64,000 nucleotides of DNA from Rhodobacter capsulatus (GTDB lineage Bacteria; Pseudomonadota; Alphaproteobacteria; Rhodobacterales; Rhodobacteraceae). The stretch covers positions 1-64,000 of the forward strand of contig NZ_SWJZ01000050.1 in NCBI RefSeq assembly GCF_005144475.1. The letters are read 5' to 3'. Under the pieces are notes generated by a model, which was not told the DNA's origin, did no database searches, and worked only from the letters and a program-made list of their open reading frames with translations. How positions within the stretch are numbered: the stretch's first letter is position 1; each line of letters starts with the position of its first letter. Shown piece after piece: positions 20,267 to 29,835 of this stretch. The position numbers and the translations under genes are program-made.

Positions 20267-20721
20267 TCGCGCTGGATGATCTCGACCGGGCGATTTTGCG
20301 GGCTTTGGCGCAGGACGCGACGCTGGGCGCGGGCGAGCTTGGCCGCCGCTTCGGGCTGTCGCAGCCTGCGGCCTGGCGGCGGGTGAAGCGGCTCGAGGAG
20401 GCCGGGGTGATTGCCGGGCGGCGGCTGGTGCTCGACCGGCAGGCGCTCGGCTTTGGCGTCACCGTGTTTCTGGGCATCAAGCTGGCCACCAAGGGCCGGA
20501 TTTCGTTCGAGGATTTCGAGCGCGCCGTGCAGGCGATCCCCGAGGTGCAGGTGGTGCAGCACGTTCTTGGCCGCTTCGACTACCGGCTGCGGGTCGGGGC
20601 CCGCGACATCGCCGATTTCGAACGTGTGCTGCGCCGCCGGATCATGACCCTGCCCGGGGTCGGGCAGATCGAGGCGAATGTGATGCTGTCCGAGGAACGC
20701 CGTCCGGGGCCGCTGGGCTGA
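20263..20721 (+). CDS. Lrp/AsnC family transcriptional regulator (second of a pair)
   Basis: 152 residues beginning at a GTG (VIALDDLDRAILRALAQD) that overlaps the stop of the previous gene by 4 bases. HTH at about 5-50 (LGRRFGLSQPAAWRRVKRLEEAGVI), RAM domain after it. It is the same length as its partner but clearly diverged, so the two may form a hetero-oligomer. The ureD gene begins about 95 bases downstream, so the urease promoter must lie in or just after this gene. Confidence 0.88.
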
Positions 20722-20814
20722 TTATCGCGATGATGAATTTGCGGGCAAGGTGGCGCGGATTTGTGCGTCTCCGCGCTGGCCGCGATCTTGCTGCGCCCGC
20801 GTGCCTGCCCCGAC

Positions 20815-21663
20815 ATGGACGCGCGGCCGCGCCGGGCGTTTGCTGCGATCATGTTCGATTCTGCGACCACGCCCCGCTTTCAGCGCAGCCATGGCCATGC
20901 GGCCGTGGCCTTCGAAGGCGCGCGTCTGACAGGGCTTGCGCAGCGCGGCTCGGCCAAGGCGCTGCTGCCGCATGTCCGCGGCGTGCCGGAGGTGGTGTTT
21001 CTGAACACCTCGGGCGGGCTGACGGCGGGCGATACGCTGCAGTATGGGCTTGATCTGGACGGAGGCGCCAAGGTCGTGGCGACGACGCAGGCGGCCGAAC
21101 GTGCTTATCGCGCCGAAGGCGACGCCGCCCGGGTGACGGTGGCGCATCGGGTGGGGCAGGGCGGTTGGCTTGACTGGCTGCCGCAGGAAACCATCCTGTT
21201 CGACCACGCGCGCCTGAGCCGCGAGACCACGGTGGATCTGGCCGAAGATGCCGGATGCCTTCTGCTCGAGGCGGTGGTCCTGGGCCGTGCCGCCATGGGC
21301 GAGACCGTGCAAGACCTGCACTTTTGCGACATTCGCAGGATCAACAAGGCGGGAAAATCAATCTTTCTGGAGCCATTCCTGCACAATTCGAACATTATCG
21401 CCAAGGGGCCGCGGGTCGCGCTGCTCGGGCCTGCGCGCGCTTTTGCAACGCTGGTTCTGTGCGCGCAGGGCGCCGAAGATGCGGTCGGCCCGGCCCGCGC
21501 CGCGCTGACCGTGCCCGGCGTTCAGGCTGCGGCCTCGGGCTTTGACGGCAAATGCGTGGTGCGCCTGCTGGCCGAGGACGGCTGGCCCTTGCGCAAACAG
21601 ATCCTGCAACTGATGGGCGCATTGCGGCGGGGCGCGCCCCCGCCGCGCGTCTGGCAAACCTGA
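20815..21663 (+). CDS. ureD: Urease accessory protein UreD
   Basis: About 282 residues. UreD is the scaffold on which apo-urease meets UreF and UreG for nickel insertion. The diagnostic run PEVVFLNTSGGLTAGD is present, with the downstream QTLFDHARL-like and SNIIAKGPRVALLGPARAFATL regions. The start is uncertain: the ATG at 20815 has no clear ribosome site, an ATG at 20851 would remove 12 residues, and a TTG at 20761 follows AAGGTGG. It is the first gene of the cluster. Urease of R. capsulatus is reported to depend on NtrC and nitrogen limitation; I could not pick out NtrC sites confidently. Confidence 0.9.
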   Translation: MDARPRRAFAAIMFDSATTPRFQRSHGHAAVAFEGARLTGLAQRGSAKALLPHVRGVPEVVFLNTSGGLTAGDTLQYGLDLDGGAKVVATTQAAERAYRAEGDAARVTVAHRVGQGGWLDWLPQETILFDHARLSRETTVDLAEDAGCLLLEAVVLGRAAMGETVQDLHFCDIRRINKAGKSIFLEPFLHNSNIIAKGPRVALLGPARAFATLVLCAQGAEDAVGPARAALTVPGVQAAASGFDGKCVVRLLAEDGWPLRKQILQLMGALRRGAPPPRVWQT

Positions 21664-21672
21664 GGGGACAAG

Positions 21673-21975
21673 ATGAACCTGAGCCCGCGTGAAAAGGAAA
21701 AGCTGCTCGTCAGCCTGGCCGCCATGGTGGCGCGCAACCGGCTGGCGCGGGGGGTGAAGCTGAACCACCCGGAAGCCATTGCGATCATTTCCGATTTCGT
21801 CGTCGAAGGGGCGCGCGAGGGGCGCACGGTCGCCGATCTGATGGAGGCGGGCGCCGAGGTCATCACCCGCGCGCAGTGCATGGAGGGGATCGCCGAGATG
21901 ATCCATTCGATCCAGGTCGAGGCGACCTTCCCCGACGGCACCAAGCTTGTCACCGTCCACCACCCGATCCGCTGA
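21673..21975 (+). CDS. ureA: Urease gamma subunit
   Basis: 100 residues, the full UreA length ([23 protein letters not shown] start, [21 protein letters not shown] end). Structural subunit of the nickel urease that hydrolyses urea to ammonia and carbamate. Preceded by GAGGGGA and followed closely by ureB. Confidence 0.98.
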   Translation: MNLSPREKEKLLVSLAAMVARNRLARGVKLNHPEAIAIISDFVVEGAREGRTVADLMEAGAEVITRAQCMEGIAEMIHSIQVEATFPDGTKLVTVHHPIR

Positions 21976-21984
21976 GGTAAGCCC

Positions 21985-22301
21985 ATGATTCCCAAGATGA
22001 TTCCTGGTGAAATCTTCCCTGCTGATGGGGACATCGAGCTGAATGCCGGTGCCGTCGCGATCACGCTGATGGTCGCCAATACCGGTGATCGGCCGGTGCA
22101 GGTGGGCTCGCATTACCATTTTGCCGAAACGAACCCGGGGCTTGCCTTTGATCGCGCCGCTGCCCGTGGCTATCGCCTTGATATCGCAGCCGGAACCGCC
22201 GTCCGTTTCGAACCCGGCCAGAGCCGCGAAGTGCAGCTTGTGCCGTTTGCGGGTGCCCGCCGCGTCTTCGGCTTCAATGCCAAAGTGATGGGAGACCTCT
22301 G

Positions 22302-22302
<1 letters not shown>
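21985..22302 (+). CDS. ureB: Urease beta subunit
   Basis: 105 residues. The [10 protein letters not shown] motif and [10 protein letters not shown] segment are typical UreB. Start at 21985 follows GAGGTAA; a second in-frame Met lies 4 codons later. Its stop overlaps the ureC start by one base (TGATG). Confidence 0.97.
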
Positions 22303-24008
<1,706 letters not shown>

Positions 24009-24012
24009 TGCG

Positions 24013-24363
24013 TCAATGCGGTTGCTGACCGGCAAAAAGCCTTGCCTGCGGGGCGTTGCGCGGGGGGAGCGCCAGCCGATCGGCGCTTTCGGCCGGTTGG
24101 ACGGGACCCTTGCGCGTGGCGCGCAACACGCGGGTCACCTTTTCGCGCGTATAGGCCGGATCAAGCCGGATCGCTTCGGGCAGAAGCCGCGGATCGAAGA
24201 TACGCTGGCGGCTTGTCACCAGATCGACGGTGTGAAACCGGCCGATCTTCGGCATCTCCGCATCGCGCAACAAGATCTCGCGCAGCGCGCCCTCGCGGGC
24301 GCGCAGCCGGGCGATTTCGGCACGGATTTCGGCCACTTCATCGGCAGGGGGTTTGAGCTGCAT
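24013..24363 (-). CDS. Uncharacterised 116-residue protein, antiparallel within the urease cluster
   Basis: Encoded opposite to ure genes between ureC and ureE. It begins with a charged helical or coiled-coil stretch (ADEVAEIRAEIARLRAREGALREILLR), then IGRFHTVDLVTSRQRIFDPRLLPEAIR and a basic, Pro-rich tail. The start at 24363 has GGGAG 7 bases upstream, and residue composition is that of a real protein. A plus-strand frame of 145 codons over the same DNA is His/Arg/Gly/Gln-rich and looks like its shadow. R. capsulatus urease literature reports an unassigned, non-essential orf between ureC and ureE; I cannot tell whether it is this reading. Confidence 0.6.
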   Translation of the reverse strand: MQLKPPADEVAEIRAEIARLRAREGALREILLRDAEMPKIGRFHTVDLVTSRQRIFDPRLLPEAIRLDPAYTREKVTRVLRATRKGPVQPAESADRLALPPRNAPQARLFAGQQPH

Positions 24364-24443
24364 CCGTTACTCCCGTTCCGGGTTTCGTCCTCGCCATGCT
24401 GCCAAGTCATGTTTAAGAAAGCTCTAAATAGCGGAGGAAAATC

Positions 24444-24914
24444 ATGTCGCTGATGCACCGGGCCAGCCAGGTTCTGCCTGCGGGCGGCTGGAGCGGCGCC
24501 GCCGATCACATCGCGCTGGATTACGAGGCGCGGTTTCTGCGCCGCAAGCGTCTGGTCGCGGCCTCGGGCGCGGAATTTCTGGTCGATCTGCCAGAGGTGA
24601 CGAACCTGCGCGGCGGCGAGGCTTTTGCGCTCGACGACGGGCGGCTGATCGAGGTGCGCTGCGGGCTGGAACCGGTGCTGGTGGTGACGGGCGATCTGAC
24701 CCGGCTCGCCTGGCATATCGGCAACCGCCACACGCCCTGCCAGATCGAGCCCGACCGGCTCTTGATCCGCGAGGATCACGTGCTGGAGGCGATGTTGCGC
24801 GGCCTTGGCGCGCGGGTCGAGCGGCAGATGGCCCCGTTCCGCCCTGAAAGCGGTGCCTATGGCAGCGGCCGCACGATGGGGCATGACCACGGCCCTTATC
24901 ATGTCCACGCCTGA
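24444..24914 (+). CDS. ureE: Urease accessory protein UreE (nickel metallochaperone)
   Basis: 156 residues. UreE passes nickel to the UreDFG complex. The N-terminal peptide-binding domain is followed by the metal-binding domain with WHIGNRHTPCQIE and LREDHVLEAMLRGLGA-like segments. The C-terminal His tail is short ([10 protein letters not shown]) compared with the Klebsiella protein, so nickel storage is likely limited. GGAGGA precedes the start. The end overlaps ureF. Confidence 0.95.
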   Translation: MSLMHRASQVLPAGGWSGAADHIALDYEARFLRRKRLVAASGAEFLVDLPEVTNLRGGEAFALDDGRLIEVRCGLEPVLVVTGDLTRLAWHIGNRHTPCQIEPDRLLIREDHVLEAMLRGLGARVERQMAPFRPESGAYGSGRTMGHDHGPYHVHA

Positions 24915-25542
24915 ACTGGATCTGCTCCGCCTTGTGCAATGGCTGTCGCCCGCCTTTCCGACCGGGGCCTATGCCTATTCCCACGGGCTGGAACAGGCGG
25001 TGGTGGCGGGGGAGGTGCGGAGCGAGGCGGACCTGCGCGCGTGGCTTTCCGACATTCTGGACCATGGCGCGGGGTGGAACGATGCGGTGCTTCTGGCTTG
25101 CGGTTTGCGGGGCGAGGATCTGGGCGCACTTGCCGATCTGGCGCGGGCGCTGGCGGGCACGGCCGAGCGCTTGAAAGAGACCGAGGAGCAGGGCGCCGCC
25201 TTTGCGCGGGCCCGGGCGGAAATGACTGGAACTTGCACGAATGCGATGCCTTTGCCCTTGGCCTTGGCGAAAACGGCCAAGGATTTAAGGCTTGCGCCTG
25301 AGCAGGTGATTGCCCTTTTCCAACATGCCTTTGCGTCAAGCCTTGTCTCGGCCGGGGTGCGTTTCATCCCGCTCGGACAGGCGGCGGGGCAGCGGGTGCT
25401 GGCGGCGCTGCATCCGAAGATCGTCGAGCTTTCCGCCCGCGCCGCCACCGCCACCACCGCCGATCTGGCGCAATCCGCCTTTCGCGCCGAGATCGCCTCG
25501 GCCGCGCATGAAACGCTTGAGGTGAGGATTTTCAAGACATGA
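24901..25542 (+). CDS. ureF: Urease accessory protein UreF
   Basis: About 213 residues, helical. The family signature [24 protein letters not shown] is at the N-terminus, and the C-terminal [14 protein letters not shown] end fits. UreF bridges UreD and UreG during nickel insertion. The start at 24901 overlaps ureE by 14 bases; an ATG at 24883 is also possible. The ureG start overlaps its stop (ATGA). Confidence 0.93.
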   Translation: MSTPELDLLRLVQWLSPAFPTGAYAYSHGLEQAVVAGEVRSEADLRAWLSDILDHGAGWNDAVLLACGLRGEDLGALADLARALAGTAERLKETEEQGAAFARARAEMTGTCTNAMPLPLALAKTAKDLRLAPEQVIALFQHAFASSLVSAGVRFIPLGQAAGQRVLAALHPKIVELSARAATATTADLAQSAFRAEIASAAHETLEVRIFKT

Positions 25543-26177
25543 CCAGCCCCAGTTCTCACGGACCTTTGCGGGTCGGCATCGGCGGCCCGGTCGGCGCGGG
25601 CAAGACGACGCTGACCGAGCAACTCTGCCGCGCCCTTGCCCCCCGGCTCTCGATGGCGGTGGTGACGAATGACATCTACACCCGCGAGGATGCCGAGGCG
25701 CTGATGCGCGCGCAGGTGCTGCCCGCCGACCGGATCCGCGGCGTCGAGACCGGCGGCTGCCCGCATACCGCCATCCGCGAGGATGCCTCTATCAACCTTG
25801 CCGCCATCGCCGATCTGACGCGGGCCCATCCCGACCTCGATCTGATCCTGATCGAGTCGGGGGGCGACAATCTGGCCGCCACCTTCAGCCCGGAACTGGC
25901 GGATCTGACGATTTACGTCATCGACACGGCCGCCGGGCAGGACATTCCGCGCAAGCGCGGCCCGGGGGTGACGCGATCCGACCTTCTGGTGGTGAACAAG
26001 ACCGACCTTGCGCCGCATGTGGGGGTGGATCCGGTGCTGCTGGAAGCGGACACGCAACGCGCCCGTGGCACCCGGCCCTATGTGATGGCGCGGCTGCGCC
26101 ATGGCGTCGGCATCGACGAGATCGTCGCGTTTCTGATCCGGGAGGGCGGTCTTGAACAAGCGGCCCTTCCGGCCTGA
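25539..26177 (+). CDS. ureG: Urease accessory GTPase UreG
   Basis: 212 residues, SIMIBI GTPase that powers nickel insertion. P-loop [11 protein letters not shown], metal-binding CPH in [27 protein letters not shown], and the base-specificity NKTD motif are all present. Last gene of the cluster, followed by a hairpin terminator. Confidence 0.97.
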   Translation: MTSPSSHGPLRVGIGGPVGAGKTTLTEQLCRALAPRLSMAVVTNDIYTREDAEALMRAQVLPADRIRGVETGGCPHTAIREDASINLAAIADLTRAHPDLDLILIESGGDNLAATFSPELADLTIYVIDTAAGQDIPRKRGPGVTRSDLLVVNKTDLAPHVGVDPVLLEADTQRARGTRPYVMARLRHGVGIDEIVAFLIREGGLEQAALPA

Positions 26178-26209
26178 CGCGCAAGAGTCGCGCCAGATTT
26201 GATTCAATA

Positions 26210-26242
26210 ACGCCCGGTTCTTGCGCAGAGACCGGGCGTTTG
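26210..26242 (+). terminator. Hairpin terminator after ureG
   Basis: 9-bp stem 26210-26218/26231-26239 with a 12-base loop, followed by a short TTTGCC. It separates urease from the urt operon. Confidence 0.6.
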
Positions 26243-26268
26243 CCTGTGTGATGCACAATTCTGCGTCT

Positions 26269-26284
26269 TGGCCCCTTTCCTGCT
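26269..26284 (+). promoter_or_regulatory. Sigma-54-like -24/-12 element upstream of urtA
   Basis: TGGCCCCTTTCCTGCT has GG and GC separated by exactly 10 bases, and a sequence close to TGGCAC-N5-TTGCW. It lies 117 bases before urtA. R. capsulatus NtrC is known to activate sigma-70 promoters, so this match may be chance. Confidence 0.25.
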
Positions 26285-26400
26285 TGCGCCCTTCTTGCCG
26301 CATCGCGGCGCCCCGGTTTTGCTGATCCCGCGGGCCGCGCCCGCCACGAAGCAACCCGCGCCCACCTCCCGGGCCGCGCGATCAAGGAACAGGGGAACAC

Positions 26401-27702
26401 ATGATTACTCGGCGCAATCTGCTGATGACCGCTGCGGCGGCCGGTGCCATGTCGATGACGGGGCGCATCGCCTTTGCCGCGGGCGAGACGATCAAGGTGG
26501 GGGTGCTGCATTCGCTCTCGGGCACGATGGCGATTTCGGAAACGACGCTGAAGGACACGGTCCTGATGCTGATCGACGCGCAGAACAAGAAGGGCGGGGT
26601 GCTGGGCAAGCAGCTTGAGGCCGTGGTGGTCGATCCGGCCTCGGACTGGCCGCTCTTTGCCGAAAAGGCGCGCGAGTTGCTGACCGTCGACAAGGTTGAC
26701 GTGATGTTCGGCTGCTGGACCTCGGTTTCGCGCAAATCGGTGCTGCCGGTGATCGAGGAGCTGAACGGGCTGCTGTTCTACCCGGTGCAATACGAGGGCG
26801 AGGAAAGCTCGAAGAACGTCTTTTACACCGGCGCGGCGCCGAACCAGCAGGCGATCCCGGCGACGGATTACTTCCTCAACGAGTTGGGCGTGCAGAAATT
26901 CGCGCTTCTGGGCACCGATTACGTCTATCCGCGCACCACGAACAACATTCTGGAAGCTTACCTGAAGTCGAAGGGCATCCCGGCCGAGGATATTTTCGTC
27001 AACTACACGCCGTTCGGGCAGTCGGACTGGTCGAAGATCGTCGCCGACGTCAAGGCGCTGGGGGCGGACGGCAAGAAGGTCGGCGTGATCTCGACGATCA
27101 ACGGCGATGCGAATATCGGCTTTTACAAGGAACTGGCGGCCTCGGGCATCACCGCCGATGACATCCCGGTTGTCGCCTTCTCGGTCGGCGAGGAAGAGCT
27201 TTCGGGCCTCGGCGCCGGGGATCTGAAGAACCTCGTCGGGCAACTGGCCGCCTGGAACTATTTCCAAAGCGCCGACACGGCCGAAAACAAGGCCTTCATC
27301 GAGGCCTGGCACAGCTTCATCGGCAATGACAAGCGCACCACCAACGACCCGATGGAGGCCACCTATATCGGCTTCAACATGTGGGTGAATGCGGTGACGG
27401 CCGCGGGCACGACCGAGGTGGACAAGGTCAGTGCCGCGATGATCGGGCAGAAATTCCCGAACCTGACCGGGACGATGTCGGAAATGCTGCCCAACCACCA
27501 TCTGACGAAACCGGTGCTGATCGGCGAGATCAAGGAAGACGGCCAGTTCGACATCATCAGCCAGACCGAGCCGGTGCCGGGCGATGCCTGGACCGATTTC
27601 CTGCCCGAATCCGCCGTGCTGACCTCGGATTGGAAGGATCTGAACTGCGGCATGTACAACACCGAAACGAAGACCTGCGTGCAGCTGAAATCGAACTACT
27701 GA
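26401..27702 (+). CDS. urtA: Urea ABC transporter, substrate-binding protein
   Basis: 433 residues. A twin-arginine-type leader (MITRRNLLMTAAAAGAMSMT, cleavage near AFA-AG) suggests Tat export. The mature part is a type I periplasmic binding protein with GCWTSVSRKSVLPVIEE and YPVQYEGEESSKN, both typical of UrtA. It heads urtABCDE, directly downstream of urease, which supports urea as substrate. AAGGAACAGGGG lies before the start. A stable hairpin separates it from urtB. Confidence 0.95.
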   Translation: MITRRNLLMTAAAAGAMSMTGRIAFAAGETIKVGVLHSLSGTMAISETTLKDTVLMLIDAQNKKGGVLGKQLEAVVVDPASDWPLFAEKARELLTVDKVDVMFGCWTSVSRKSVLPVIEELNGLLFYPVQYEGEESSKNVFYTGAAPNQQAIPATDYFLNELGVQKFALLGTDYVYPRTTNNILEAYLKSKGIPAEDIFVNYTPFGQSDWSKIVADVKALGADGKKVGVISTINGDANIGFYKELAASGITADDIPVVAFSVGEEELSGLGAGDLKNLVGQLAAWNYFQSADTAENKAFIEAWHSFIGNDKRTTNDPMEATYIGFNMWVNAVTAAGTTEVDKVSAAMIGQKFPNLTGTMSEMLPNHHLTKPVLIGEIKEDGQFDIISQTEPVPGDAWTDFLPESAVLTSDWKDLNCGMYNTETKTCVQLKSNY

Positions 27703-27722
27703 GCTGATTTCAAACGAAAACC

Positions 27723-27743
27723 GAGGGGGCGAGACGCCCCCTC
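27723..27743 (+). other. Intercistronic hairpin between urtA and urtB
   Basis: Perfect 9-bp stem 27723-27731/27735-27743 with a 3-base loop and no U-tract. Such hairpins commonly protect the upstream binding-protein mRNA and keep its level above that of the permease genes. Confidence 0.6.
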
Positions 27744-27762
27744 CCGCAGCCCGGATTTTCCC

Positions 27763-29739
27763 ATGCGCAGCCTTTTTCTGGTGCTGGCAATCAGCCTTGC
27801 GCTTGCCCTGCCCGCCGCCGCCCAAGACGCCGCACCACCCGTTGCCGTCGCCAGCGTGCAGACCGGCCTTGCCGCCGTCATCGCGCAAAACGCCGCCGCC
27901 ATCGCCAAACCCTCGCGCCAGAGCATCGGTCCGGTGATTGCCGCGCTGGGGCAGGCGGGCGCGGGCGCGCCCGCGTTCCTGCAGGCCTGGGCCGAGAAGA
28001 AACTGGGCGCGCGCAAGGCGGATGGCGCGATCTTTCGGGTGACGAAAGCGGCGGGCGGTTATGCGCTGGCCGATCCCGCGACGGGGGCCGACCGGGGCAC
28101 GGCCGCGAAAGCCGAAATTGCCGAGATCAAGCCGAATGCCGGGGTCCGCGGCCTGATCGCCTCGGCGCTGATCCAGTTTCAACTGTCGGACCCCGATCCG
28201 ACGCAGCGTCTGGCCGCGCTGACGGCACTTGCCCGCGATGGCGCGGCCGAGCATCTGGCGCCCTTGGCGGCCTCGCTCGACGCTGAGCCCGACCCGGCGA
28301 TCAAGGCGCAAAAGGAACGGCTGCTGGGCCTGCTGACGATCCGTTTCGGTGCCACGCCCGCGGCCCGCGTCGCCGCGATCAAGAGCTTCGGCGCCGATCT
28401 GGGGCTGGATTTCCGCGCGAGCCTGAACCCGATCCTGACCACCTCGCGCCAGGTCTTTGACGCGGCGCCCAGCGGAAATCTCGCCGCGATCCTTACCCCC
28501 GGAAAACCCGGGTTCACCGAGACCGAGGCCTATGATCTGCTGGTGGATCAGGGGCTTGCGCCGAAGCGGCTGGCACGTGCCGATCTGCGCGCGACGCTTG
28601 AGGCCCATCTTGAAAACGGCGCCGTCGGCGGCGTGCCGCTGGCCGATCTCTCCGACCCGGCCAAACGCGAAACCGCCTATGCGGCGCTGGAAGCCGCGGG
28701 CCAGGTGCCCGCCGCCGCCACCCCGGCCGAGGTGACCGCCGCCGTCGCCGCGCATCGCTTTGCCGACGTTTACGCCGAGCCCGAGGCCAACGTCACCGAT
28801 GCCGCGAAAGCCGCGCTGAAATCGGTCTCGCTCAAGGTCGGCGCGATGCAGGGCGCCGATCTGACACTGGATGCGCTCTCGCTCGCCTCGATCTATTTCC
28901 TTGCGGCCATCGGCCTTGCGATCACCTTCGGGGTAATGCGGGTGATCAACATGGCGCATGGCGAATTCATCACCATGGGCGCCTATACCGGCTATGTGGT
29001 GCAGCAATTCATCTCGGACTACACGATCTCGATTGTTGTCGCACTGCCGCTCGCCTTTGCCGTCACCTTCGCCGCCGGTGTGGCGATGGAGCGGCTGGTG
29101 ATCCGCCACCTCGCCCGCCGCCCGCTCGAAACCCTGCTCGCCACCTTCGGGATCTCGATCGCGCTGCAGCAGCTGTTCAAGAACATCTTCGGCACCCAGG
29201 CCCGGCCGCTGACCGCGCCCGAATGGCTCGATGGCGCCTTCGTGCTCAACGACATCGTGTCGATCAGCTATATCCGCATCGCGATCTTCGGGCTTGCCTT
29301 GACGTTCCTCGGCCTCTTCCTTATCGTGATGAAACGCACCCGCCTTGGCCTTGAAGTCCGCGCCGTGACGCAAAACCCCGCGATGGCCGCCTCGATGGGG
29401 ATCAACCCCGACCGCATCAACATGCTGACCTTCGGGCTTGGCTCGGGCATCGCGGGGATTGCGGGCGTCGCCATCGGGCTTTTTGCGAAGGTCACCTCCG
29501 AACTGGGCGCCGATTACATCGTGCAAAGCTTCATGACCGTGGTCGTCGGCGGCGTCGGCAATATCTGGGGCACGCTGGCGGGCGCCTCCCTCGTCGGCGG
29601 GCTGCAAAAGGGGATCGAGGCGCTCAACCCCGCCAACACGCTCGCCGCACAGACCTGGATGATCCTCTTCATCATCGTCTTCATCCAGTTCCGCCCGCGC
29701 GGCATCATCGCCTTGCGCGGCCGCGCCGCCGGAGATTGA
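27763..29739 (+). CDS. urtB: Urea ABC transporter permease UrtB
   Basis: 658 residues. A signal-like N-terminus (MRSLFLVLAISLALALPAAA) is followed by a periplasmic, helical, Ala-rich domain of about 340 residues. The LivH-type permease then starts near residue 366 (LSLASIYFLAAIGLAITFGVMRVINMAHGEF). The extra domain is common in proteobacterial UrtB but is longer here than the permease itself; it probably faces UrtA. Second gene of the operon. Confidence 0.93.
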   Translation: MRSLFLVLAISLALALPAAAQDAAPPVAVASVQTGLAAVIAQNAAAIAKPSRQSIGPVIAALGQAGAGAPAFLQAWAEKKLGARKADGAIFRVTKAAGGYALADPATGADRGTAAKAEIAEIKPNAGVRGLIASALIQFQLSDPDPTQRLAALTALARDGAAEHLAPLAASLDAEPDPAIKAQKERLLGLLTIRFGATPAARVAAIKSFGADLGLDFRASLNPILTTSRQVFDAAPSGNLAAILTPGKPGFTETEAYDLLVDQGLAPKRLARADLRATLEAHLENGAVGGVPLADLSDPAKRETAYAALEAAGQVPAAATPAEVTAAVAAHRFADVYAEPEANVTDAAKAALKSVSLKVGAMQGADLTLDALSLASIYFLAAIGLAITFGVMRVINMAHGEFITMGAYTGYVVQQFISDYTISIVVALPLAFAVTFAAGVAMERLVIRHLARRPLETLLATFGISIALQQLFKNIFGTQARPLTAPEWLDGAFVLNDIVSISYIRIAIFGLALTFLGLFLIVMKRTRLGLEVRAVTQNPAMAASMGINPDRINMLTFGLGSGIAGIAGVAIGLFAKVTSELGADYIVQSFMTVVVGGVGNIWGTLAGASLVGGLQKGIEALNPANTLAAQTWMILFIIVFIQFRPRGIIALRGRAAGD

Positions 29740-29759
29740 CCCCATGCCCCCCGCCGCCC

Positions 29760-29811
29760 TTTCACCTTGGCCGAAATATCCCGCGGGGGTCCGGGGGCGC
29801 GAAGCCCCCGG
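29760..29811 (+). repeat. Dispersed intergenic repeat copy between urtB and urtC
   Basis: The repeat core (TTTCACCTTGG, 2 bases, AAATATCCC, then a G-run) occupies 29760-29789. An 8-bp hairpin, 29791-29798/29804-29811, follows. It sits inside the operon, so it probably does not stop transcription completely. Confidence 0.7.
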
Positions 29812-29835
29812 CGCCGCCAGATCCCGGAGACCCCA

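Noticed and set aside
20730-21053. 107-codon frame before and inside ureD
   Set aside because: Arg/Ala/Gly-rich and out of frame with the conserved UreD segment PEVVFLNTSGG.
24016-24453. 145-codon plus-strand frame between ureC and ureE
   Set aside because: Composition fits the shadow of the minus-strand 116-residue gene, and it has no convincing ribosome site; kept only as an alternative.
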